From Acridotheres tristis (lineage: Eukaryota > Chordata > Aves > Passeriformes > Sturnidae): 64,000 bases of DNA. Below the pieces are notes generated by a model, which did no database searches, was not told where the DNA came from, and worked only from the letters and a program-made list of their open reading frames with translations. Positions 1 to 11,900 of the stretch are shown piece by piece. Within the stretch, counting starts at the first letter, position 1; each line of letters opens with the position of its first letter. Location: positions 22,525,736 through 22,589,735 of the forward strand of contig CM072893.1 of NCBI GenBank assembly GCA_037013685.1, written 5' to 3'. The position numbers were made by a program, and so were the translations under genes.

Positions 1-2690
1 AGAGCCACTCACACTGGCAGCACAGGATGCTGCTGCTTGCGGGAGGAAGGTTGGCTGTCCTATGGTGAAGCAGATTTGTTTCCACGAAAACTGGGGTCCC
101 TACAAAGCCTCAGCTTTGCTCACGTCTGGCTTGCCTGCCAGGGCAAAGCATGTGCTCCAAGTGCTGCTCCTTGTCACTGTCCCCAATTCTTGCCAGACAG
201 CTCTCACCAGCACCCATGCTTCCAGAGAGCAGTGCACTGCTTTCCACGCTTCTGCCTCCTCTTTGCAACGGTGCTTTTGCCACTGGCTGGACAGCAGGAA
301 AACACCCTTCTGCAACTCTCACACTCTCCACAACAAACCTTAAATCAATAACCAAGAACACAGGGACAGGTTATTGCTAACGGAAACCATTAAACTGTAA
401 CACAGGGGGATAAGGCCAACCTCTAACACTCAGATTTATAGGGCACAACAGCAGGGTGTTAATTCTTTTGGCAACACAAACCCTTTCGCACCCCCTGCCT
501 TTCCTCAACCGCAGGAGCAGTGGGAGGAGAGAGAACCATGTGCAGCCAAGCCATAGGAACACAAGGACACAGCCTTGTTCATGCAACAGTCAGCAACACG
601 CATATTTGGGATGATGTCATGCTCACAGAGCTGCCCAAATGCACACACCTAAGGTCCATGGAATAGCATGTGCCCAGGGGTTCCCAGGGTTGCTGACAGC
701 AGACATCCCCCGTGCCCAGCTCCACCTTGCCTATAACACTACCCATTGCCTGCCTCTTCAGCTGCACCACAGTTTTGAGGAAAGGCTGTACAGAAACTTT
801 CAAATCATCTAAAGTATTTGTAGATACAATCACAGCTCTAAGACATACAAGTTCTTCCTCAGACCTGAATTACCCAATAGCTGGAGAGTGTTTTCACAGC
901 TGGTTTAGCAGATGCTCTCCCTGTAACATTTTCTTGGATCCACAGTACCCTCAGTACAGCTGCAGCAGCTCTGGGACCAGGGAGATGCTGGTCAGCACCA
1001 CCATTAGCCCAGCAGCTCTGGGCAGGATAGGGGCTGCAGGTATACTGCAGCCACAATACTTTTCATGAACTCACAGAAAGGGACACAAATCCTCCCCCCA
1101 AGACTCCACTGGGCCCTGGCTGTTACCCCCTCCTTTGATGCCCCTGAAAGAACTGCATTACCGATTAACAGCCCCCTGCCTGCCTCCCCCTATTCTACTC
1201 ACACCCTTGCCTGCAGCTGCCTCCTTGGACTTTCCCTTGTGTAAAGTCCAGGGCCAGGCAGAAGAGAACAGGGTGGGAGCTCACTCAGGGTCCACTCGCA
1301 CGTAGCCTTACTGTACCCCACATGTCTGGATACTGTGGAGGACTCCCTGGGCTGAGCAGCAGAGCAGCACAAGTCACACAGTATGCAGGCAGGAGCACCC
1401 CGCTCCATCTAGGGGAGCAGCAAGGGAAGAGGTGGGCTCCAGCCACAGTGCCAGACCGTAAGAGTGCTGCAATACACCCAGCCACAGCCACAAAGGGCTC
1501 AGAGCCTTGAACATGATTCAAGTGGCAACATCAGCATCAACTTGGCTGAACCCCTGATCCTGAGTTTATTGCCCCTATTCCCCTCCCTGCTCTCACACTA
1601 TTGGAGTGTGTGCTGCCTCCACCAAGTAAGGGATCTGAAGGGATTTTAACCAGCCCTTTCCCACCCTAAACACCACGAAAATCCCTGGGAGTGGCATGGA
1701 GATCCATCCCCTGCCCATCGCTTCCCTCCACACCCTCCCAGCTCTGCATTGCCCAGCTGGGCAGCTGCAGGATTCCCTAACCCAGGGTGTGCCAAGAGAG
1801 GGCTCAAACAGGTATCACTGCACCTCACCTCAAGCCTGTCCCTGTCCTGAAGCCAGGATACTCAATGCCATCTCAGGGCTCCCAGTCAGCACTGCCACCT
1901 GCAAAGGGCCCCCAAGCTTGTCCCAGCCCAGGAGCAGTCCAAGGCAGGGCTTTTCTCTGACTGCCAGCACAAGATCAGGAAAGATGCTTGGCAGCAGGCC
2001 CAAGCATGCTCCCTTGGGAGCTTCCTGCAATTGCTCCTCTCCTCCATGAGCTGCAATGCACTGAGAAGGCTTAGACAGGCATCATCTATCCTTCCCTGCC
2101 ACTGGCCATCCTTTCCTGCCAAGCACCATCCCACTGCAGACAGATGTAATCTCTCTGCAGTCACACAAACACCTCTCCCTCAGAGGAAACCCAGAGATGA
2201 GATGTCACTCCTGACCAGCCAGAGCAATACTAAAGAGCAGGCTCGAAACGGACAGGCACACAGGGCAGTGGGCTCGGAGCGAGTAGAGGTCTGCCCGAGC
2301 TCTGGCCAAGGGCTGCAGCCCGCTCCCAGCCCACTGCCGGGAGCAGCGGTCGGGGATCTTGCACTGCCCCCCCGTGGCCATCGCGGAAGGTGCAGGTGGC
2401 CCCAAAACGGCTGGGAGCCTCGGGGTGCCAAGCCCTGCAGCCAGCAGAGCCCAAGAGACGGTCAGAGGGGTCCTCAGAGAGGCATCGACCCTGTGCCAGG
2501 CCTTTGCAGATTGTCAGTGACAGTCACATGCTCGGTGCCCTACTCTCCCCAGACATCCTGCTCCTGTGCCCAATCTGCCACCTGTGCAACATTTCAAGGG
2601 GCCGTACCACGAGCAGAGTCCCTGGGGTCTTGAGGGGGACACAGCCTGAGCCCACACCTGGGAATAGCCCATGCAAAGGAGGAAACAAGG
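1..2690. other. Gene-poor flank downstream of PPRC1
   Basis: No gene can be supported here. The longest open frames, such as one at 2031-2633 on the plus strand, have low-complexity Pro/Ser/Gln-rich translations, no recognisable domain and no convincing splice or start context. In human the next gene beyond PPRC1 is NOLC1, transcribed in the same direction, so its promoter would be expected further left. No CpG-dense first exon is visible in this stretch. I read it as intergenic sequence. Confidence 0.6.
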
Positions 2691-2715
2691 CAGTGCTGCT
2701 GTTTGGGCATCCGCA

Positions 2716-2721
2716 TTTATT
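2716..2721 (-). terminator. PPRC1: Distal poly(A) signal of PPRC1
   Basis: TTTATT on the plus strand is AATAAA on the minus strand, about 205 nt beyond the PPRC1 stop codon. Cleavage would fall near 2,690-2,705. It is the second of two hexamers in the correct orientation. Confidence 0.5.
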
Positions 2722-2833
2722 ATATGTCTGGGGCGAGCCCAGGGCTGCGACTTGCCTGGACTGCTCCAGTTGAAGACAAATGACCTGTCCTCCTTAAATA
2801 TTGGTTATAAAACAAATTTTTTTCGTTTTTCAT

Positions 2834-2839
2834 TTTATT
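2834..2839 (-). terminator. PPRC1: Proximal poly(A) signal of PPRC1
   Basis: AATAAA on the minus strand lies only 86 nt beyond the stop codon, in an AT-rich patch that contrasts with the GC-rich surroundings. Use of this site would give a 3' UTR of roughly 100-120 nt. The two hexamers suggest tandem poly(A) sites. Confidence 0.6.
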
Positions 2840-2924
2840 AAAAACCTCATCTCTCTCTCCATACTTTTTTTGCCTTTTGTATTTGAGTATAAAAGTGGGG
2901 GCGGGTGCTCCGCCTTGCCTGCCG

Positions 2925-5900
2925 CTACCTCCGCAGGCTGCGCTGTGCCTGCCGCAGCAGAGTGTCGAAGTCCAGGGAGTCAAACTTGCTCTTGACGGGA
3001 GCTGGGTCAAAATCCTCCCGGTTTGAATCTGGAAGAGATGGGGAGATGCTGTCTTGAGCCCATGGAAACACTGGCACAATTCTGGCCATTCCCACAGCAA
3101 ACTTCTTGTTTCACCTTCCAGCCTCTAGACTCAGAGCTGGGCCAGCCTCCAACACAGTGATAGACAGACAGGGAGCCCCCTCTTCAACCTCCCTTCAGGG
3201 CAGGACCCTTCCTGGATGTGGCTCTGCTGCCAGCCCTGACTGACCTCAAGGATGTGGACTCTTACGCCTCGGAAAGAAGAGAAGGACCCAGGGAGGCCAA
3301 CCCCGAACGTGGAGGTTGCGCAACTCACCCAAGTCGGCGTAGTTCCTCCTGCAGAACTGCCTGCGGCCACCAAAGCACAGGTCGAAGGGCTGCTCGTCTG
3401 GGCGCCGCAGCTTGTGTCCGCTCTCGATGGCAGCAAAAGCTTCCTCAGCATAGCGGTAGGTGACAAAGCCATAGTTATCCCTGACATTGGAGGAGATCAG
3501 CAGCAATGGTTATGTTTTTGCCCCCTTGGTCTGCAACATCCCCTTGAGAAATGGGAAAAGGGCCAAGAGGAGTAACCCCTGGGAAGGGACTGACCCATCT
3601 TCCCACAGCTCTTACCCCTCAGAGCGGAAATGCAGAGTACACTCCTCAATGTCCCCAAACACAGAGAAGCGGTGCTGCAGCTCTGACCGTGTCATCCTGC
3701 TGGGGATCTTGCCGATAAACACAACTCGTCGCTCCTCCTGCAGGCAGAGATGCCCCATCCATGAGCAGGACCTCTCTCTTGCACAGAGCACCCTCCCTGC
3801 ATGGCCTCTCACCACACTGTGCCCTGGCCAGGGCCTCCCAGCAATGCTGCTGGCAAGGCTGAACCCCCATAACTTTCTGAAGTGACAGGGGGGCTGTGGA
3901 CCCCCAAATTTCCAGCCCCAGATTCCCAGCCCTCCATCACTCACTATTGCACGTTCCTTCTGGAGGATCCTCTGCCTTTGGTAGTGGTCCTGTGCATCAT
4001 AACTGTATCTGTCAGGGCAGAAACCAGACACATGAGCTACGGAATCATGGGTGTGCCAGAAGAATGATTCCAAACACAAGGGAGATCTTGAAGGAGTGGG
4101 TCTATCCCTCCTCCACAGGAGGCCGGGAGATGGGCTGGGGAGAGCTCACACCCCTACAAGGTGGCCACACTCACCTTCTCCACCTGTTACTCCTCCTGCG
4201 GGGCGAGGGGGAACGGGACTGGCTGCGGGACGTGGACCTGGATGAGTAGGAGGATGTTGATGATGAGGATGAAGACCTGTCCCGGGACCTGCCACATGAC
4301 CCACAGCTGGAGCGAGAGGAGGAGCTGTGGGAACATCTTGAGCGGTACCTGGGGGAAGGAGAGATACAGCTGAGCCCTCCCTTTGTCATCATCATGAGGC
4401 CTCAAATTAGAAAAAGATATTCATCATCCCTATGGCATCCAGCATTCCACTCAGACAAGACCCATCCCGAGGATGGGGAAGCCTCTGCCCAAGATTGCCA
4501 AGACAGCAACAACACTACGGAAACGTTGCTCCATTTGCTTCCCAATGCCGCAGGGAAAAGGGAGCAGGCCCACAGCAGGCACAGCTTCTGAAGAGCAAGA
4601 AATAGTCATGGGGGAACTGTGAAGCACAGCACTGTGCCTGGGAGGGCCCAGAAAGGGCTGGGGCTTCTGTGCTGAGCCCCACGTCATGCTCAACAGCCGT
4701 GTGAACAGACGGCAAGAGCTTCTCCAGCAGTGCCAGGGAAAGCTTAAGGACAGCAGGACCGAAACACCTCTGGGATTAAGCTGTGCTACCTCCAGGCAGG
4801 AGCACAGTCCCCCTCCAGACATGCTGGCCACAGATGGTCCCTGCCACAGGCAAACCCAAGCCCAGCAGGGCACGCTGTCTGGCTCTGCCACATATTCTCC
4901 TGGAAGACAGCAAGTCAGGGTGGCACAGTACATGGGGACATTTTCCAGCACAAGGCCAGCTGATTTGCTGGAAAGCCAAGCCAGACATCTTGCTTGACAA
5001 TCCCCAAGCTGCACATCCATGGAACATGGCACTTTTATACCTGCCCTTTCCAGCTCCAGCCTCTGCATTTACTGGCCATCAATTGAAGGGGTCTTGGCTG
5101 GACAGGCCCCTCATGCCCAGCGACATCTCCAGCATTGGCTGAACACCAAGAGAAAAACAGAAAGAGAAACCCTTCACCAGCTCCAGTGCTTCCTAGCCCA
5201 GCTGGGACAGGCTGCACATCACTCAGATGCACAAGGGCTTCAAAAGAAATGCGTCCCACAGAGACCAAGGTGTCCCACTTTCCTACACAGCCACCTGCAT
5301 AAGGAGAACAGGGAGTCCCCAAGGCAACCTAGTCATACAGGTTTTTCCCTGCCTGCCTCCAGCAGCTACCTGGAGAGCTCCACTGTGGCTCCTTCTCATT
5401 TTTACACCAAGGGCTGCAGCAGCCCCACAGCACAAATATGAACACCTGCCATAATACTACAGAAAAAGCATCCAAAAGCAAAGATGCAGCCAACGATTTG
5501 TAACATGGACTGGGTGCTCCAGAAGGAGTAAGGAAGTCTGGCTCACTGGTGGCTTTGCAGGCACATGGGCCCAGACGTGGGCTTCAGCCAGAAATGGATG
5601 GGCAGGGTGTTACTGCAGCTCCCCCACCCTCTGTGAGCCATACATCTCTTCAGAAGGGCCACAAGGACAAAAAGATCAAATCCAGCCATCCAGTAGGACC
5701 ATAAAGATGTGTCTGGGCACCTACAAAAGACCAGCCACTGTACAATTGCCTCAAGAGCAAGCAACAATCCACTGCTTACCTTCGCCACCGCTTGGGGGGT
5801 GGAGAGAGCGACCGTGACCGGGATCGGGAGGACGAGGATAAAGACGAAGACGAGGACTCGCTAGCTCCATCCGAACTGGAGCTGAAGGAACGGCTGGCAC

Positions 5901-8900
5901 GGCTCCGGCCAGCCCTCCAGCTGTCGGTAGAGGGGCTGGGTGAGTCCTGAGGTCTCCGGTAGCAGCGCAGGGACCTCTTGGCAGCAGCATGGCTGGGCTG
6001 GGCACTGGGAGTCTGCACCTCCTGGTCTCGGCAGGGGGATGCAGCTGGAGACAGGAGCACTGAGGTGGGGGGACTGCTGCACCCAGTGGTGGCCTTGCTG
6101 GGGATGGTAGTCCGATAATCCAGGGGAGCTAGACAGGCCATCCCCAGGCGCTCCTGGCTGTGCCCTGTGGTGGTGTTAGGGGCTGGTGGGGTGGACTCAG
6201 GTTGGTCCAGCGTCCGTTTAGTTAAGGAGGAGATGGGTTTGATAGTGATGTCCCGGTGGTGTTTGACATTCCAGCGGGAGCCACCTTTAACAGGGGGCTG
6301 CGTGCCAGGGATATTGCTTCTCTCTGGCCGTGGTGTACCCAGGATGCAGTAGTCATGGTCTCCTGAGCAGACGTGGCTGGGGGCTGTGCTGGCAGCAGCT
6401 GGCACCATGCTCTTCACCTGGATCTTGTTTGGAGGCAGTGGCTTGGCTTTCATCAGCTTTGTTGTCTTTTGGGGCCCTTCCTGGGGCATGGACCCAGGTG
6501 ACTTGGACTTGGCCAGCAGTGAGACAGCAGGCAAAGGCTTCCACAGCTGATGAGGAGGTGTTGCTGGGGGCGTGAGGCCTGGGAGAGCACGAAAACACTT
6601 ACAAGAGCAGCCCTTTGCTGCAACCCTCCCAGCTGGGGTTCCCTCATGTCCCAGCCCCCCTCACTCCCCAAGGTGTCCCCCCGGACACATAACAGCCCTG
6701 CCACAACATGGCAGACTACCCTCTCTTGCCCCAAGTATTGCATTACCTGCCACGTTGGCGAGCTCAGAGGCCTGCAGGCCATCTGGGGGCTTCCTGTCCT
6801 GCTGGGTTGGCGCATCCTGCTGGGTCTCAGACCTAAGAATGGGAAAGGAGCTTTGTCAAATACAGCAGGCAAAGCCCAGCCCCACTCCCCACACCTGGGG
6901 CACCTACTCAATCTGCCCCACTGGCCAGTTCATGAGGACAGAGGATCCAAGAGAGCTGCAAGGATAAAATTTGCACAGCCTGGTCATGCCCATCACTGCT
7001 TCTCCCAGTTTTTCCCCCTCAGTGCCAGCTCTGTCCCAGTCCAGCGACAAGCTCAGTCCCTCCTGGGCCAATGGACACAGACCCAGCACACTTCAAATCC
7101 TGCCAGGACTGAAAGCTACTCTGTGCCTTTGCTCTGATGGGCTCCACACTGGGCACCAGCTGCCAAGGTTTTGATACTTACCCAGAGTTCCCCACCAGCT
7201 GTTTTTCCTCAGGAGGCTGTACAGAAGTTTCCTCTTTCTTGGCTGAAAAAGAACAGATAGGTGAGAGTGGCAACAAGTGGGGCTGAAGGACAGGATCCAT
7301 AAAGTACCCCTAGAACAGCTCGGAAGAGGTTTCACAGCACCTGAAACCCAGCCCCCTGAAGATAGGAGCTGCACATCCATTTTCCTTCACAGACTCTTCA
7401 CCACCCCTTTGGTTGCCATGGGGACCCCCAGGTGTTTCCACAGGCCAAGGAGATGGAGGCAGAAACAGCCCCAGTACGAAAAACCTGGGCAGGGTAACAC
7501 GAGCCCACAGGCAGCAGCATCACAGCCCTCCCACTACCACCCTGTCACAGGGAGCATGGACAGCCCAGGGAGGCCAGCATGCCATGGAGGGAGCCCTGTG
7601 GGGGACAGCATGCCAGATCCGCACCTTCAGACTTCTCAAACTGCTCCAGCAGGCTGGACAGGTCGGTGGCTTCAATCCCTGGGCCAGGGAGAAAGTGCAG
7701 CAAGTCAGATCAGCCAATATTCTCCCAGCACCACATTAATGTACCCCAACTCCATTCTCCCCCTGCATCAGCCTTCCTGGATGGTGGGGCAAGCACTGGG
7801 GTGGAAAAGCAGTAACAGAGCCTGCAGCAGCTCCGTGTCCCCCACAGCAAGGACAGGAGCACCCAGCTGTGCAGTCCCAGACGGGATTAATTTCAGGACA
7901 GCCAGCCCAGACCGTTCACTATAGGCAACGTCCTGGCAGAGTACTGGGAAGACACTGCAAGCCTGTGGGCATAGTTTTGCCACCCTCGTCCCCAGAAGTG
8001 CCAGGAACTGATCCTGCTACCCAGGTTGCCAGTAGCACTGCAGCCTTGCTGGCTGCTGACACTCAACCCAGCATCCTGCAGCCCTCCCACTCACCGATCT
8101 CACTGATGAAGGCTTGCACAATGTCCTTGCTGCTGTCACTAGGCTGGGCTGGGCTGAGAAGTGGCTGGTGCCTCCATGGCCGCACAGTGGGTGCCTTGGT
8201 GGGAAGGCTGCTCTCTCGACCTGCTTTCGGTGGTGGTGCCACAGCCTGAGAGGTGGATTTTTGGCCAAGCAACTCCTGTCCAGCAGTTGCCTCGGGCTCC
8301 AACAGGGCTTTCTCTACTGCCTCCTCGCCTGGCCCTACAGCCTTCTCTATGGCGTGGGTGCTGGGGGACTCTTCAACGGGTGCAGGAGACACCTTTGCTG
8401 GGCAGCAGATGGCAGCTGATGGGGCCTTTGGGAGCTGGTTGGGAGTTGCAGCTTGGGGCTCCTCCAGAGGCTGGGTGGGGACAGCCTGGGGGACTGGCAC
8501 TGCAGGAGGGACCTTGCTGGGCTGGGCAGTGGCAGCTGAGGGGGCTGGCAGAGGCTGGGCAGTGGCAGCTAAGGGAGCTGGCAGAGGCTGGGCAGTGGCA
8601 GCTGAGGGGGCTGGCAAAGGCTGGGCAGTGGCAGCTGAGGGGGCTGGCAGAGGCTGGGCAGTGGCAGCTGAGGGGGCTGGCAGAGGCTGGGCAGTGGCAG
8701 CTGAGGGGGCTGGCAGAGGCTGGGCAGTGGCAGCTGAGGGAGCTGGCAGAGGCTGGGCAGTGGCAGCTGAGGGGGCTGGCAGGGGCTGGGCAGTGGCAGC
8801 TGAGGGGGCTGGCAGGGGCTGGACAGTGGCAGCTGAGGGGGCTGGCAGGGGCTGGGCTGGAGCAAGAGGGGCCTTAGGGAGAGAGCTCTCTCCTGCCAGC

Positions 8901-11900
8901 CGTGATTGCCTCCTGGGGTCTGACACCCTGCCAGTCACTGGCCTGACCGGGCCACCTGCAGCCCCCATCTCGCTGGTCGGGGCAGCAGGTGACTGGGCGG
9001 GGAAGGCTGGTGGCTCTGGGCAGCTGAGCATAGGAGTGGCAGGAAGCTGCCCATGCAGAAGGGCTGTGCCAGGGTGGCTACCAGCTGGGAAGGCAGTGGC
9101 AGCCTGCACTGCTGCTCCAGGGTCCCTATACGCAAGGGAAGGCACTGGAGGTGGCATGGGGATTCCTGGCCAGTAGGATGGTGGCACCCACCCAACTGGG
9201 GCATAGGGGCCACCTGGGCCAAATGGAGGCGGGGGTGGCACAGGTGGAGGGGGCCAGGCCATGGCTGGAGGCGGGAGGCCAGGCACCACGGGAAAATTAC
9301 TGGAGGAGGTGGCACTGGGTGGTGGGGGAAAACCATGGCAGCCCATGGGCTGCGGGCTGAAGCAGGGCCAGGAAGGCACTGGTGGGTAAAGAGCATAAGC
9401 ACCGGCAGAGGCTGGTGGCATCCCAGTGGCGGCCACCCCAGCAGCTGGGGGCACGTTTGGTGCAACAAAAGGCATTGGTGTTGATGGGGGTGGTGGAGCT
9501 GTGGCAGGTGCTGGGGCTGAAGTCAGAGTACAGGGAGCTTTGCTGGCAGGAGGAGGGACAGCAGCAGGGCTGGTGGGTTTGTCTGGTCCCTTCTGAGCAC
9601 CGTCTGCCTCAGTGGTGGAGCGCATGGGTGACACCAGGCAGGGGATCTCTGCCAGCTCTGTTGGAGGCTCAGGGACACTGGGCCACTTGCTGGCCACTTG
9701 CTTCTTGCCTTCCTGGCTGCCACTCGTGCTGGGCTGACGGTGCAGCATGCGGATGCGGTACTCACGCAGGCTCAAAGCCTTGGGTTTGGCTTCCTTAGGC
9801 AGGCCCTCACTCGGCTCTGCTGCTGGCAGGCTCTGGGCAGGCTCCAGCCCAACACCTTGCTCTGGGAGCTGACAGGCAGCCTGGGCAACCTCACTGCTCT
9901 GTCCGGCAGATGGCTGCACATCTCCTTGGCCCTCAGCCTGGTCTGCCAGGCTCGGACATGCAGCTGCTGGCTGCCCCTCCACACTTGGTCCAGTCTTCTC
10001 CAGGGGCATCTGAGTCTTGCTCTTCTCCAGTGCCACACTCACGGTTTCTGGTACTGGCTCCTTCTGCAGCTCCTGCTTCCCTTGCTTGGGCAGAAAGGCC
10101 CCTGCTGTGCTCCGAGGCCTGCCCCGGGACCGTGGTGCCCGCTCAGCATGCAGCTCCATCTGCCCCTCCTTCCGGGCTCGTTCCAGCTGCTGCGCCAGGA
10201 AGTCTGAGACCTGAACAGAGGGACACTCTGCCCGCTGCCGGCTGATGGCTGGCTGGACATGGGGCTGTCCAGAGCTGCTGGAATGGAGCCGGTGGGCTAC
10301 AAAGTCCCTGCCGGGCCTGGCCCGTTTGCTTTGGTCCTCCTCTGCTTTCTTTTTCCGACTCTTCCTTGCTCTCTCACGGCCCCGTCCCTTCTCAGAGCAT
10401 TCACGTTTTCCACCTGCTGGGGCTTCTGTGCTGTGCCAGGAACTGCTGCTGGGACCTGAGCCTCCAGGTGCCGTTGTCTCCAGTGGGGATGTGGCCTCTG
10501 GGATAGTACATGAAGGCTCCTTCCCAGGCAGTTTTTCCTTCTCCTCCTCTTCCACCCCATTTTCCTGGGTTGGAGCTCCTGGCAGCCCCCCTTGATCTTC
10601 TGGGACTGACTCCCTGGTACTCTCCTCTACTCCCAGGAGCTGGGGCTCCAGGTCAGGGGAGATGGGAGTCAAGGGCTGTAGGACCACAGGGATCTCCACA
10701 GTTTCTCCCTCTCCAGGCACAATTTCCAGCAAGACAGGACTGCTTAGAAGTTCCTTGGCCACAGGCTCTGTGTCAGGGTCCAGGCACACAGTGAAGGTGG
10801 GCAGGCAATAGGGGTGCATGGACTTCACCAGCTCACTCAGGGATACATCACTTGTGTTGATGATGCAGGGGTCTTCGTGCTCCTCCAGTGCTGCCCCAGC
10901 CTCACTCACACAGAAATTCACAGCCTCCATGCTGCTGTCTAGCTCCAGGCTCAAGGCAGCCTCCTCCTCTTCTTCCTCCCCATCACTACGCTGTGGCTGC
11001 TCTCGGGCTCGGTGCCAGCCCACCTTCCGCTCCACCCTCGGGGTGCTGCAGGCTTGCTTCTTTGGCAGCACTGGGTCCTCGAGGCCATGAGCAGCACGGT
11101 CCCAGGTCACATCTGTGTCAATCTGGGAAGGGGGACCACAGCAAACATCAGTTCCTGGGCTTTTAGCAGCACTCCCCCAAGACAGCCAACTGGGTCTGCT
11201 GCAACTCTACAGAAAAGCCCCATGGCAGACAAAAAGCTGGGACACATTTGACCTGCCCAGTAAAACACAACAGAGCTGGAAATCTGACGCTCCCATGGCA
11301 GCATCCCCAGTCCCTGGCACCCACCACCTGAGGCAGACCCTGCTCCCACTGCCACTGGGCGTTGCAAAAGCATCGCTTCTGGGAAAGGATGCCTGTGCCA
11401 GGAGGGAAGGCTAGGGCTGGGAGCTGCAGCACAGACAGTTATCCCAGCACCACCCCACACTGCTGCTTCAGTTTCCCCTGCTCAGCTGCTCACCTTCCCA
11501 ACCACAGAGATGCTGCTGCTGCTGAGAGGCCTGAGAGCCTTAGGCTGTTCCAGGGTAGGGCTCTCACACTCCAGCAATGGGCAGGATAAGGTGAGAAACT
11601 TCTGAAACTGGAAAGATGGCCAGAAGATGAGATGGTGGCAGGTTTATTCTGCTGGAGCGGACAGGCCACCCCCAGCCCCACACTGCCCATGCACTTCACC
11701 CCACAAAGCCCAAGAGCAAACAGCCCTGTTTCACCCATACTGCACACAGGCTCCCATTGGGGACTGCTACTCTCCAAAGCCTCTGGCACATCTTTGGCTC
11801 TACATAAATACCCAAGGTGAATGCTAGAACCTAGCAGAGGCCTGCCTGAGCTTCTTCCCATGGGCTCTGGGGTCAGGCTGCATCTGCTCCCCAACTTACT

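Noticed and set aside
2031..2633. 200-codon plus-strand open frame in the left flank
   Set aside because: Low-complexity Ser/Pro/Gln translation, no domain, no promoter context and no conserved start. It looks like a chance frame in GC-rich DNA.
8161..9176. Plus-strand frames with Gly/Ala/Trp-rich or Leu/Gln/Trp-rich repeats
   Set aside because: They are antisense shadows of the PPRC1 exon 5 minisatellite. The minus strand carries the conserved protein.
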